Shown one piece after another: positions 7,740-16,615 of a DNA stretch of 64,000 nucleotides. The stretch is from Veillonella sp. VA137 (GTDB taxonomy: Bacteria > Bacillota > Negativicutes > Veillonellales > Veillonellaceae): the NCBI RefSeq assembly GCF_003992015.1, contig NZ_RQVK01000004.1, positions 1 through 64,000 on the forward strand. Reading direction: 5' to 3'. Each line of letters opens with the position of its first letter. Position 1 is the stretch's first letter. Both the position numbers and the translations under genes were made by a program. The notes below the pieces were generated by a model. That model was given only the letters and a program-made list of their open reading frames with translations, did no database searches and was not told the DNA's origin.

Positions 7740-8342
7740 TTAGAATGGATTACGTATATGATACGCTAATTTACCAAGTACATGATCTGCTGGTACAAAT
7801 CCAATGAAACGACTATCTGAAGAATGATTACGATTGTCTCCCATCACAAATACATGTCCTTCTGGAACAGTAATTGGTAGAGAGCGTTCAAACTTCATCG
7901 TTTCTTTTTTGGTATACGTCTCGTTTAGCTTGGTGCCATTTCTCCAGACATGTCCTTCTTTAAATTCTAATGTATCACCTGGGCGACCAATCACTCGTTT
8001 TACCCATACATCATGGCTTTGCAAGGATGGTACTACCACACTAGCATAGTTCATCAAAGGTTCCATTACATCATCTTTCCAAGACCGTTCTCGTTGCACA
8101 CGACTATCAATGATGACGATGTCTTCATAATTTGGTACATCTCGCATAACATGAGACCATTTGCTAATTAATAGGAAATCCCCATTATGTAACGTATCCT
8201 CCATTGATTCTCCGGATACTCTTGTAGGTTGTACAATAAATATATGTGTTACCATGGCTACGATAAGAGCCACAACAATAGCTTGCAACCACTCACGAGC
8301 TTCTTTCAAAATTTGACTGCCAATAGCTGTATCTTTTTCCAT
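7740..8342 (-). CDS. lepB: signal peptidase I
   Basis: This membrane serine protease removes signal peptides from secreted proteins. The 200-aa protein has one N-terminal membrane segment (about 20-37), the catalytic serine in SGESM (Ser46), the general-base lysine in VKRVIGRPGD (Lys115) and the conserved C-terminal box VMGDNRNHSSDSR. The size is that of the short Firmicute type. The ATG has an AGGAGG SD. An 8+4+8 inverted repeat precedes it. Confidence 0.95.
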   Translation of the reverse strand: MEKDTAIGSQILKEAREWLQAIVVALIVAMVTHIFIVQPTRVSGESMEDTLHNGDFLLISKWSHVMRDVPNYEDIVIIDSRVQRERSWKDDVMEPLMNYASVVVPSLQSHDVWVKRVIGRPGDTLEFKEGHVWRNGTKLNETYTKKETMKFERSLPITVPEGHVFVMGDNRNHSSDSRFIGFVPADHVLGKLAYHIRNPF

Positions 8343-8360
8343 AGATCCTCCTATTCTAAG

Positions 8361-8380
8361 GATACGTAATGATACGTATC
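8361..8380. repeat. inverted repeat upstream of lepB
   Basis: GATACGTA-atga-TACGTATC is a perfect 8-bp palindrome with a 4-bp centre, located between yitT and lepB. There is no T run, so it is unlikely to be a terminator. It may be an operator or a processing hairpin. Confidence 0.4.
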
Positions 8381-8393
8381 TTGTATGTATCGA

Positions 8394-9263
8394 TTAATGG
8401 ATTGATTTCTTACCGAACTGACCACCGAATACATCATGTACATCATTGATGGTGATGAAAGCATTGTCATCCACTTCGTAAATAATATCTTTCAATTTTG
8501 TTAATTCCAATCGCGTCACGACACAGTAAATAATCCGCTTTGGAGTCTTGGTATAGGCTCCTTCGCCGTATAATAAAGTAACACCACGACCTAAGCGATG
8601 CATCACTACATCAGCTACTTCTTCCGATTTATCAGTGATGACCATAACGCCTTTCGATTCTTCTACGCCCGTAATGACTAAGTCCATCATTTTATAGGCT
8701 ACGAAATAGGCAATCAAGGAGTACATAGCACTATTCCAATCGTATACAAAACCCGCTGCTCCTAAAATAAAGAAGTTTAGGAACATGACGATTTCACCTA
8801 CGGAAAAGGAACTCTTTTTATCAAAGATAATGGCTACAATTTCCGATCCATCTAAGGATCCACCATTTCGTATAATAATGCCTACCCCAAGACCTAGAAT
8901 AATGCCTCCGAAGACTGCGGCTAACAATGGGTCATGCACAATAGGCGGCACATGATGCATGAAAGCAGAAAATACGGAAATGCACGCTATGGCGAAAAGG
9001 GTAGATATGGTAAAACTTTTACCAATTTGCATATACCCTACATATAAAAATGGTAGATTAATCAACATAACTAGTACACTAAATGAGATACCAGATAGCT
9101 TACTTGCCATTAAGGCAATACCTACTACGCCACCATCGATTAAGTGGTTTGGTACTAAAAATACATCTAGTCCATAGGTATAAATCACAGCACCTATAAT
9201 CATCATACAGTAGCGCATAGCCATATCTATTAATTTTCGCTTTCTGCTTTTATGTTCTTTCAT
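8394..9263 (-). CDS. YitT family membrane protein (DUF161 + DUF2179)
   Basis: This inner-membrane protein of about 289 aa has five or six hydrophobic segments in the first 200 residues, including the conserved NHLIDGGVVGIA and NGGSLDGSEI regions, and a soluble C-terminal DUF2179 domain (about 205-289) with YGEGAYT. The family is common in Firmicutes and its transport role is not established. The ATG at 9263 is preferred because a GTG at 9278 directly abuts the SD; the SD-ATG gap is long (14 nt), so translation may be coupled to the upstream gene. Confidence 0.85.
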   Translation of the reverse strand: MKEHKSRKRKLIDMAMRYCMMIIGAVIYTYGLDVFLVPNHLIDGGVVGIALMASKLSGISFSVLVMLINLPFLYVGYMQIGKSFTISTLFAIACISVFSAFMHHVPPIVHDPLLAAVFGGIILGLGVGIIIRNGGSLDGSEIVAIIFDKKSSFSVGEIVMFLNFFILGAAGFVYDWNSAMYSLIAYFVAYKMMDLVITGVEESKGVMVITDKSEEVADVVMHRLGRGVTLLYGEGAYTKTPKRIIYCVVTRLELTKLKDIIYEVDDNAFITINDVHDVFGGQFGKKSIH

Positions 9264-9274
9264 CCTTTGGATAC

Positions 9275-9697
9275 TCACTCCTTATTTGTTACTAACCAAC
9301 GTTCTCCAATAATCCATGCCGTAATATCATCCACAGGAACTGGAGGGTATAACATGCCTTTTGGCACTAATTTTCGCCACCCTGTGGGTGGGTGTACTTC
9401 AAAATAACGGCGCCGTGCTTCTTCTGTGGTATGCTTTTCATTGACAAAGTTAAATTTTTTTCCTTGCGATTCTGCTACCTGTTTTACCATACTCCCTACC
9501 GCTTTATGATTGGTTCCATTTCCACAGACTAAAACAGATACCCCTGCATACATCCTTAATAGAGATTGTAATTCACACATTACGGAATCAGTAGGCACAA
9601 TATCCATCATCATTAATTGAGATGTTCTGGTAAGAATCGCAATTCCGGTTTTATCACGACCTGGGTCAACCGCCAATACATAAGGTTCCAATACCAT
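9275..9697 (-). CDS. RuvX/YqgF-like RNase H-fold protein
   Basis: This 140-aa protein opens with YVLAVDPGRDKTGIA, the first catalytic-Asp motif of the RuvC/YqgF RNase H fold. The rest is divergent from housekeeping RuvX, and its C-terminal half (VDDITAWIIGER) keeps the final acidic motif. It may be a paralogue of the pre-16S rRNA nuclease or a separate resolvase-like protein. The SD is GAGG, 8 nt before the ATG. It sits between the DUF3084 and yitT genes with almost no spacing, consistent with one operon. Confidence 0.75.
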   Translation of the reverse strand: MVLEPYVLAVDPGRDKTGIAILTRTSQLMMMDIVPTDSVMCELQSLLRMYAGVSVLVCGNGTNHKAVGSMVKQVAESQGKKFNFVNEKHTTEEARRRYFEVHPPTGWRKLVPKGMLYPPVPVDDITAWIIGERWLVTNKE

Positions 9698-9707
9698 TGT
9701 TTATACC

Positions 9708-10889
9708 TCACTGATTTACCGGAATGACACGCAACATAATTTGTACAGGTCCACTAGTGAAAGTATCTTCCCTAGTCACAGCCTCTAAGCGTACAGGACC
9801 ACGTTGATTTTCGACTTTTCGTATCGTAGTAAACAGCTCATTGCCAGGTAAAGACCCTACTTCGCCAGTAATTGGGTCAGGCAAGATACCGTGTTTCTTT
9901 GCCTCTACATTGACTTCTTTTAAGAAAGCCAACACTTGATCTTGTGCGCTGTTACCACCATTTATTAAGGATGACCACAGAACTGTATCCTTTTTGAAAA
10001 TCATATCATGAGGATATGCATGAATTTCAGCTAGTGCTGGTTCGCCATAAATAATGTTGGCAGATGCTGTGACCCGAATCATCAATGGTTTATCTGTAGA
10101 GGCCACTACTTTTGCTACTTCATTCAAATTGTCTCGACTCACATAAATCACTGTTTTTTCCTCTTCCATTTGGAATCGATTCAAAATGAGGCGATTCGTA
10201 TCTTTCAAGAAACTGGTTAAGGCTGCCATACTTTCCACTTCCCCTAAACCTGGACGAATCACTGCTTGAGATAAAACTTCCCCATTGCGGAATACTACAT
10301 TGCCTTCACGAACATGATTGATACCATCCTCTAATTCTTTTGTTGTTATTTGCAGGTCTTGTACATGACTTTCTAGTTGCGTCCGTACATCTTCTAAACG
10401 TCCTACTTCCGCATTGGATGCCACTAACTTATGCTCTGCCTCTGCATAGGCATCCTGGATCGACACCAGTTGATCTCCCATACTTGTCAAGGCTTTACGA
10501 GTTTCTTCTAATTCTTGTTCCGTTGCTTGCACATCACTTTGTACCTTTTGTAATTGTTTATTTTTTTGATTCAATTCATCATTACTTTGTTGCAATGCTT
10601 TCGTTTTTTGATCGATATCTGCTGAAAGTTGTGCCATCTCGGCTTTCAATTTATCCATTCCGAATAAAGCAGTACGTACATTGTTGGATGCAATACTGAG
10701 CACGCCCAATGTGGCTGCGGAAATTAAAATGCCCGTTACTATGGTAACAATGATAGAAGTATGCTTAGGGCGCAACCCAAACAAACTCATGCGCCGTTTC
10801 CCTACTTTTGTGCCTATTTTATCGCCTAAAAATGCAATTAATCCCCCCATAATAGTAATGATGAGGAGAATCCGAAGTCCCACTAACAT
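9708..10889 (-). CDS. DUF3084 coiled-coil membrane protein
   Basis: The 393-aa protein has two N-terminal membrane segments around the motif KVGKRRMSLFGLRPKHTS, then a long coiled coil (about 85-200, rich in Gln, Glu and Lys) and a C-terminal DUF3084 domain (about 210-393). The function is unknown; the family occurs in Negativicutes and cyanobacteria. ATG 10889 has GAGG 9 nt upstream; an earlier TTG is less likely. It heads the DUF3084-RuvX-YitT set and lies just downstream of the LPS operon terminator. Confidence 0.82.
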   Translation of the reverse strand: MLVGLRILLIITIMGGLIAFLGDKIGTKVGKRRMSLFGLRPKHTSIIVTIVTGILISAATLGVLSIASNNVRTALFGMDKLKAEMAQLSADIDQKTKALQQSNDELNQKNKQLQKVQSDVQATEQELEETRKALTSMGDQLVSIQDAYAEAEHKLVASNAEVGRLEDVRTQLESHVQDLQITTKELEDGINHVREGNVVFRNGEVLSQAVIRPGLGEVESMAALTSFLKDTNRLILNRFQMEEEKTVIYVSRDNLNEVAKVVASTDKPLMIRVTASANIIYGEPALAEIHAYPHDMIFKKDTVLWSSLINGGNSAQDQVLAFLKEVNVEAKKHGILPDPITGEVGSLPGNELFTTIRKVENQRGPVRLEAVTREDTFTSGPVQIMLRVIPVNQ

Positions 10890-11003
10890 AGCCGTATACC
10901 TCAATGTCAAATACTAGTCCTATATCTTTACTTAGTATATCAAAATCCATAGTACACTACAATGGTTGCACAAGAAAAGGTCTCAATATACGTATCAGAA
11001 ATA

Positions 11004-11043
11004 GATATAAAAGAGTAGCATAACATAGTATATGTCATGCTAC
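11004..11043 (-). terminator. terminator of the lpxI-to-lptG transcription unit
   Basis: A near-perfect stem (11015-11043; arms GTAGCAT and ATGCTAC, extended by ACATA/TATGT) is followed on the minus strand by TCTTTTATAT. It lies 18 bp past the lptG stop and marks the end of the LPS locus. Confidence 0.82.
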
Positions 11044-11060
11044 CCCCTATACTCTCTTAT

Positions 11061-12152
11061 TTATTTAGAAACTCTCCAGTTTAAATATAAACCAGCTATG
11101 ACTCCTAATGTATTCGGAATCCAAGCTGCTAATAACGGTGGTATAGCTCCACCTTTACCTAATGCGCCTGACAGTGTCATAACCCCATAATAAATGAAGA
11201 TAACTAGCACTGAGATACCGAATCCAATAGACGAACTAGACCGTTGTTTTTGTAGGCCTAATGGTGCGCCTACTAAAGCAAATATAAAGCTTGCCACTGG
11301 AATGGTAAAGCGTTGATACATTTCCATTTGCCATTCTGTAATCTTACCACCAGTAGCTTCCATCGCTTTGATTTGTTGTCTAATCTCTTTAATAGTCATC
11401 TCTTCTGGTTTGCGTTGAGAGCGACTAATTTTATCTGGGTCTTGCGTTATTGGCAGTACTTGTTCTTCAAACTTTAATGTACGATCAATACCCTCACCGG
11501 ACGCATTGATATCGTAAATAGTACCGTCATGCATAATCCAGTATTGACCATTCCAATTTGCTGTTTTAGCACGTTCAATTTGTGTCACTTGTCCATCTGT
11601 AAATTGTTGTACCGTAATATCGGACAGTAATTTAGTAGAACTATCATATTTTCCTGCGTACATTAAGGTATTAATCTTTTTGTCAGCCAAGGTCTTCAAC
11701 ACAATATGTTCCTGTGTTTGTGGAGTAGCACGTTTCATAATCTCCTCACGGATAATCGTTTGATACGCATGGTTTGCTGCTGGCACTACATATTCATTAA
11801 AAGCAATAGAACAAAGAGAAATAAGAAATGCCATGATATATACGGGTGTAGCCAAACGCAAGAAGTTTTGACCCCCTGCACGCATGACAATAATCTCACT
11901 ACTACCACTTAATCGACCAAATGTCATCAAGGATCCCAATAGGACCGACATAGGGAAGGTTAATATGACGATATTTGGCAATGCCAATAAAAACGCTCTG
12001 GTCACAGACCACAAACTAGCTCCGTATTCTGTAATATACTGAGCAATCCGAAATAGGGTGCCGGTACCAATAAATATACTGGTAAAGGCAAAAATCCCAA
12101 ACAGAAATGGACCTATGAAAGCTTTCAATATATATTTATCTAAAATTCTCAT
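11061..12152 (-). CDS. lptG: LPS export permease LptF/LptG family
   Basis: This inner-membrane component of the Lpt transporter extracts LPS from the inner membrane. The 363-aa protein has the YjgP/YjgQ layout: three N-terminal membrane segments with LDKYILKAFIGPF and PMSVLLGSLMTFGRLSG, a periplasmic jellyroll (about 105-260) and three C-terminal segments. ATG 12152 has GGAG 5 nt upstream. It follows lptB after 8 nt. Only one such gene is present in the locus, whereas proteobacteria use an LptF-LptG pair; it could form a homodimer or pair with a protein encoded elsewhere. LptG is my choice of symbol for an LptF/G protein. Confidence 0.88.
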   Translation of the reverse strand: MRILDKYILKAFIGPFLFGIFAFTSIFIGTGTLFRIAQYITEYGASLWSVTRAFLLALPNIVILTFPMSVLLGSLMTFGRLSGSSEIIVMRAGGQNFLRLATPVYIMAFLISLCSIAFNEYVVPAANHAYQTIIREEIMKRATPQTQEHIVLKTLADKKINTLMYAGKYDSSTKLLSDITVQQFTDGQVTQIERAKTANWNGQYWIMHDGTIYDINASGEGIDRTLKFEEQVLPITQDPDKISRSQRKPEEMTIKEIRQQIKAMEATGGKITEWQMEMYQRFTIPVASFIFALVGAPLGLQKQRSSSSIGFGISVLVIFIYYGVMTLSGALGKGGAIPPLLAAWIPNTLGVIAGLYLNWRVSK

Positions 12153-12160
12153 ACCCACTC

Positions 12161-12880
12161 CTACATTCGGAAATCATCACCTAAATAAAACTTACGAGCC
12201 ACATCGCTCGTAGCCACTTCATCAGCGGTGCCTTCTAATAAAATAGTCCCACTATTTAAGATGTACGCCTTATCCACAATCCCTAACGTTTCACGCACAT
12301 TATGGTCTGTAATAAGCACCCCAATACCACGATCTTTCAAATGGCGAATTATGGATTGAATATCTGCTACCGCAATAGGATCAACCCCTGCAAAAGGCTC
12401 ATCTAGCAATATAAATTTAGGATTTAAAGCAATGGCTCTGGCAATTTCTACACGACGACGCTCACCACCTGACAACTGAATGCCCAACCGGTCACGCACG
12501 TGGGTGATATGAAATTCTTCCAATAACGATTCCATAGTATCCTTCTGTTCTGCTTTAGAAAGATTGGTGGTTTCTAACATGGCTAAGATATTATCTTCTA
12601 CTGTTAAATTGCGAAAAATAGATGCCTCTTGCGGCAAATATCCAATACCATAAGCAGATCGTTTATACATCGGCATGTGGGTCACATCCACATCACCAAT
12701 ACAGATACTCCCTGAAGTCGGCTTTTCTACACCTACAATCATATAAAAGGTAGTTGTCTTGCCGGCTCCATTAGGACCTAACAAGCCTACAATTTCACCT
12801 TCTTCAACACGGACGCTAACTTCATCCACTACATTTCTTGATTTGTAGGTTTTCACTAAATCCTTTGTTTGAATAAACAT
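12161..12880 (-). CDS. lptB: LPS export ABC transporter ATPase LptB
   Basis: It powers LPS extraction and transport across the envelope. The 239-aa protein has Walker [10 protein letters not shown] (about 35-43), the LptB-type Q-loop region [18 protein letters not shown], the signature [14 protein letters not shown], Walker [17 protein letters not shown] and the H-loop [11 protein letters not shown]. These LptB-specific stretches set it apart from other ABC ATPases. The SD is AAGGAG. Its place between lptA and the permease gene confirms the role. Confidence 0.95.
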   Translation of the reverse strand: MFIQTKDLVKTYKSRNVVDEVSVRVEEGEIVGLLGPNGAGKTTTFYMIVGVEKPTSGSICIGDVDVTHMPMYKRSAYGIGYLPQEASIFRNLTVEDNILAMLETTNLSKAEQKDTMESLLEEFHITHVRDRLGIQLSGGERRRVEIARAIALNPKFILLDEPFAGVDPIAVADIQSIIRHLKDRGIGVLITDHNVRETLGIVDKAYILNSGTILLEGTADEVATSDVARKFYLGDDFRM

Positions 12881-12889
12881 AAACTCTCC

Positions 12890-13624
12890 TTACTTTGGAG
12901 TAATGATTAATGTACTACGCCCACCAAGCGTTTCTGCACTATTATCACTAAGTTCTATCTTTAACTCTGGGGCTTCTAAAACATTCCCATTTTGCACAGC
13001 TCTAGCATTACCTTTTAAATAAGCAACACCATCATTTTGATTTGGTGTTTGCGTGTACACCGCCTCATCTGCTGTAGCATTGACGTTACGACTGGCACTA
13101 GATAAAGTTACATTCCCTTTAGCTGTCGCAGATATTTGATTGGTATACGCCGTAATATGTTGACCCGTCAATACATTATCTGCCATCACTAATTGTCCAT
13201 GTCCAATAATCTCGCCATATCCAGTTTCCGTATTATAATTCACTTGATCACCAAATAATTGACGATCATCTTTTTGTAGATGTACATTACCTGTCGCATC
13301 AAATTGGTGATTATGTAAGACATGTACTTCACCAGCTGCCATGGACATATTGTTACCAATCATGCTCACGCCACCTGTTAAAAATCCTTCTTCACCTTTT
13401 GTATTGTACCAACCAGAGGCACCTGTCATAGTTTTATCATCTTTTGTAATGACCACACTGCCTTTGGCTTCTGCTCGACCACTGATACCATCATATGTCA
13501 ACTGATCGGCAGTAATCATTATATTTCCATTGCCAGCAGGATTTGCATCCGTTGGCGCTGCCCATACGGGAATCATCATGACACCACCCATAAGAGCTGC
13601 CATGAGTAAATGTTGTAGTTTCAT
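12890..13624 (-). CDS. lptA: LptA/OstA-like periplasmic LPS transport protein
   Basis: This 244-aa exported protein has a signal peptide (about 1-22, ending VWA-AP) and an OstA-type beta-jellyroll with repeated short strands (ITADQLTYDG, GNVTLSS, NGNVLEAPEL). LptA bridges the periplasm and carries LPS to LptDE. It is longer than E. coli LptA (185 aa) and could contain extra jellyroll turns. It lies between lptC and lptB. Confidence 0.88.
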   Translation of the reverse strand: MKLQHLLMAALMGGVMMIPVWAAPTDANPAGNGNIMITADQLTYDGISGRAEAKGSVVITKDDKTMTGASGWYNTKGEEGFLTGGVSMIGNNMSMAAGEVHVLHNHQFDATGNVHLQKDDRQLFGDQVNYNTETGYGEIIGHGQLVMADNVLTGQHITAYTNQISATAKGNVTLSSASRNVNATADEAVYTQTPNQNDGVAYLKGNARAVQNGNVLEAPELKIELSDNSAETLGGRSTLIITPK

Positions 13625-13635
13625 GAATTTCCTTC

Positions 13636-14166
13636 CTACTTGCGAATCAATTTAGCATGACCTTTTGCTGTCACTTGTTGCAATATCATATCCCCTTCTA
13701 ATGCATCACCTTCTAGTGTAGTATCTGCATCAGTATAGGTAAACTTAGAAGTAGATTTAAATACCTGTTCCTTACTAGTATATTCTAATCCTTCTGTACG
13801 GAGACTAGCTCCCGTACTGGAGGTAGCCTCAATACCACCGGATAAAGTAATTTGCCCATGATCTTTAGATACTAGGCCTTTAGGCGCTTTTACAGTGAGT
13901 ATGGTTCCCTCTTTATGAAAGGTGCCTGTCACATTTTCTAAGGTAATGACTTTCGTCGCTTGGTCAAGACTAATTTTTTCAGCTTTTACTGACCAAATGA
14001 GTTGTCCGTTTTTTTCTTCTTTCAGTTCTGTACCATTAAAGCTACTGGAATTACCCGATGGTCCTAACGATGTCGTATCGGTACCACCATATAGGAAGTA
14101 TCCAAAACCTAAGAGAATTAAAATGCCTACCACAATCGCGAGGAGAAGTTTTTTATTGTTCTTCAT
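13636..14166 (-). CDS. lptC: LPS export protein LptC
   Basis: This 176-aa bitopic protein has one N-terminal membrane anchor (LLLAIVVGILILLGFGYFL) and a periplasmic LptC-type jellyroll (ITLENVTGTFHKEGTILTV, GLVSKDHGQITLSGG). It receives LPS from the inner-membrane permease and passes it to LptA. ATG 14166 is chosen: GGGAGG lies 7 nt upstream and the membrane anchor follows at once. The gene overlaps the 3' end of the acyltransferase gene by 14 nt, which suggests translational coupling. Confidence 0.9.
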   Translation of the reverse strand: MKNNKKLLLAIVVGILILLGFGYFLYGGTDTTSLGPSGNSSSFNGTELKEEKNGQLIWSVKAEKISLDQATKVITLENVTGTFHKEGTILTVKAPKGLVSKDHGQITLSGGIEATSSTGASLRTEGLEYTSKEQVFKSTSKFTYTDADTTLEGDALEGDMILQQVTAKGHAKLIRK

Positions 14167-15082
14167 GCACAGCCTCCCGCACTTGTAGTTTATGTTCAAT
14201 ATCTGTGATTTCATGAATTTTTGTATTCCAACGATGCTGGAACCACAACCATTCATCAGGATGTTCTTTAATAAAAGCTTCTGTTATCTTAACAGTTTCT
14301 TCCGTAAGGCGGAACATATCTTTCTCCACATCACCAGTATCTTTATAATGAAGTGCTGGCAAGATATGGACAATATGACCATTCTCTTTACGAGATGCAA
14401 AGACTGGAACTACAGGAGCTTTAAACTTTTTCGCAAAGGATGCTGGTCCCGTTACCGCTGATGACTCTTGCCCTAAGAACATCACTGGCAATCCTGTGTA
14501 CCAGCCGTCTTGGTCCGCCAAGAAACCTAATAATTTCTTCGCTTTCATAGCTTGTGCAGCGCCTCTCATTTCGGAGCCACCACGAGCAAATACTTCTAAT
14601 CCCACCATTTCTCGGTATTCGTTCATCAAACGTGTGAATTGAGCATTTGGTTGTTTTTTTACAATCGTTGTGGACGGATACCCATGAGCCGCTAAGGCTG
14701 CGCCCATCCATTCCCAATTGCCTACGTGAGCCGTCAATATGACAACACCTTTATCTTCCGCCACAGCTGCATCTAGGTGTTCTAGCCCTCGCATTTCAAT
14801 ATGTTCTTTTATGAACTCAGGTGTCAAATTAGGCATATATAGTGTTTCCATCACAGAACGTCCCAAGTTTTTAAAGAGTCGTCCTAATATGGCATCTGCT
14901 TCTTTTTCATCTATGGAAAGGCCAATCATTAGATTATGTAATCCTCGTTTGACCTGTTTTTTACCTACTAATCTATATAAAGGTCCTAGAGATGCTCCAA
15001 TGGATAAGATTGTAGAATAGGGTAATGCACAAACTAATTTACTAATCGTCTTTAATGCTGTATATTGCCATTCTCCTGCCAT
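14153..15082 (-). CDS. lipid A late acyltransferase, LpxL/HtrB family (copy 1)
   Basis: It adds a secondary acyl chain to Kdo-lipid A from acyl-ACP. The 309-aa protein has one N-terminal hydrophobic segment, the catalytic motif HVGNWEW (His and Glu of the HX4E box) near residue 117, LADQDGW near 190 and the C-terminal HPDEWLWFQHRW. It sits in the kds-lpt part of the locus, while a second paralogue sits beside lpxD-lpxC. Two copies fit two late acylations (LpxL- and LpxM-like), but which does which cannot be told from sequence. Confidence 0.9.
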   Translation of the reverse strand: MAGEWQYTALKTISKLVCALPYSTILSIGASLGPLYRLVGKKQVKRGLHNLMIGLSIDEKEADAILGRLFKNLGRSVMETLYMPNLTPEFIKEHIEMRGLEHLDAAVAEDKGVVILTAHVGNWEWMGAALAAHGYPSTTIVKKQPNAQFTRLMNEYREMVGLEVFARGGSEMRGAAQAMKAKKLLGFLADQDGWYTGLPVMFLGQESSAVTGPASFAKKFKAPVVPVFASRKENGHIVHILPALHYKDTGDVEKDMFRLTEETVKITEAFIKEHPDEWLWFQHRWNTKIHEITDIEHKLQVREAVHEEQ

Positions 15083-15095
15083 GAAAGCCTCCTTT

Positions 15096-15617
15096 CTACT
15101 GACCTATTTGGTAAGATTCTTCCCGGTATGAGCGTACCGCATCCTCCCAAAGTCCTTCTCGTTTTAAAATATACTCAACTGCTTCACGCACTGCTCCCTC
15201 ACCACCCTTGGCTTGGCAGATATAGTGAGCTACTTCTTTTATTTCTGGTACACCATCTAGTGGTGTCATAGCTAACCCCACCTTAGACATAATGCCTAAG
15301 TCATTGAGATCATCGCCCATATAGGCTACTTCATGAACCTCTAAATCCAATGTATATAAGAGTTCTTGTAATCCTGCACTCTTATTATGGCTTCCCATTT
15401 GGATATGAGAAATCTTTAATTCCTTCGCCCTTCGCTCTACCATGGGAGAGATACGCCCCGTAATAATTGCAGTTTGCAATCCCATCCGGTGTGCTAAGGC
15501 TAATCCTAATCCATCTTTTGCATGGAATGCTTTGATTTCTTCTCCACTAGATGTATAAATAATCTCACCCTTTGTAAGTACTCCATCTACATCTAGGGCT
15601 AAACAACGTATTGCCAT
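15096..15617 (-). CDS. kdsC: 3-deoxy-D-manno-octulosonate 8-phosphate phosphatase
   Basis: This HAD phosphatase releases Kdo from Kdo-8-phosphate. The 173-aa protein begins with LALDVDGVLT (nucleophile Asp9, acid/base Asp11), has TAIITGR in the middle and GDDLNDLGIM near residues 123-132, with no cap domain, as in KdsC tetramers. Its ATG overlaps the stop of kdsD (TAATG), so translation is coupled. Confidence 0.94.
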   Translation of the reverse strand: MAIRCLALDVDGVLTKGEIIYTSSGEEIKAFHAKDGLGLALAHRMGLQTAIITGRISPMVERRAKELKISHIQMGSHNKSAGLQELLYTLDLEVHEVAYMGDDLNDLGIMSKVGLAMTPLDGVPEIKEVAHYICQAKGGEGAVREAVEYILKREGLWEDAVRSYREESYQIGQ

Positions 15618-16588
15618 TACACAATACCTCTTCGCAACAAATCAGTAATATGTACTAAGCCAAGACTTGTTCCATCTTGACCAACAACTGGTAATACGGT
15701 AATCGGCCGAGGTTGATTTTTCTCCATCATATGAAGAGCTTCTGCTGCCAACTTATCTTTTGTAATAGTACGTGGTGATTTCGTCATCATATCTTCTACA
15801 GACCATACTAGGAAATTACATCCAGAATCTAAACCGCGGCGAATATCTCCATCCGTTACTAAACCGATTAATTTGCCTTCTTCATCTACTACATTGGCTG
15901 CTCCCAGTCCTTTATTAGTCATGACAAATAAAGCATCTTGTACGGTAGCCCCTTTATGAATAATAGGATTATCGTTTCCACTATGCATAATGTTCTCTAC
16001 GGTTAACAATAATTTGCGACCTAAGGAACCACCTGGATGGAATACAGCAAAGTTCTCCGGCGTAAATTTATGTTGATCTAATAAGCACACTGCCAAAGCA
16101 TCACCTAATGCCAATGCAGCAGTAGTACTGCTTGTAGGTGCTAATCCTAATGGGCACGCTTCTTTATCTACGCATACTACCAAGACGATATCAGAGTTTT
16201 TTCCCAATGTAGAACTTGGATTGCCCACTACAGAAATTAATTTAGCACCAATGCGACGTAAGGAAGGCAATAAGCTAATGACTTCACTAGTTTCCCCACT
16301 ATTTGAGAATGCTAGTACTACATCATCAGATGTAACCATACCTAAATCGCCATGTACCCCTTCGCCGGGGTGTAAAAACAATGCAGGTGTACCGGTACTC
16401 GCTAATGTAGCCGAAATTTTTCGTGCAATATGTCCAGATTTTCCCATACCTGTACAGACCACCCGTCCTTTAGAGGCTAAAATTAACTCTACTGCCGTTT
16501 CAAAACGATGGTCTAATGTTTCAATTAAGTCTAACACTGCTTTTGATTCTTCTTGGAGCACCTGTGATGCCCGTTCAAGTATCTTCAT
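15617..16588 (-). CDS. kdsD: arabinose-5-phosphate isomerase KdsD
   Basis: It converts ribulose-5-phosphate to arabinose-5-phosphate, the Kdo precursor. The 323-aa protein has an SIS domain (about 35-190; CTGMGKSGHIARK, FSNSGETSEV, APTSSTTAALALGDALA) and two CBS domains (about 205-323), the KpsF/GutQ/KdsD architecture. The AGGTG SD precedes the ATG. It lies between kdsA and kdsC. Confidence 0.94.
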   Translation of the reverse strand: MKILERASQVLQEESKAVLDLIETLDHRFETAVELILASKGRVVCTGMGKSGHIARKISATLASTGTPALFLHPGEGVHGDLGMVTSDDVVLAFSNSGETSEVISLLPSLRRIGAKLISVVGNPSSTLGKNSDIVLVVCVDKEACPLGLAPTSSTTAALALGDALAVCLLDQHKFTPENFAVFHPGGSLGRKLLLTVENIMHSGNDNPIIHKGATVQDALFVMTNKGLGAANVVDEEGKLIGLVTDGDIRRGLDSGCNFLVWSVEDMMTKSPRTITKDKLAAEALHMMEKNQPRPITVLPVVGQDGTSLGLVHITDLLRRGIV

Positions 16589-16615
16589 AGTTCACCTGCA
16601 TCCTTTACATCTGTA

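Noticed and set aside
13923-14188. Plus-strand frames in the LPS locus as genes
   Set aside because: They are antisense to lptC and the acyltransferase, whose motifs and SDs are clear.
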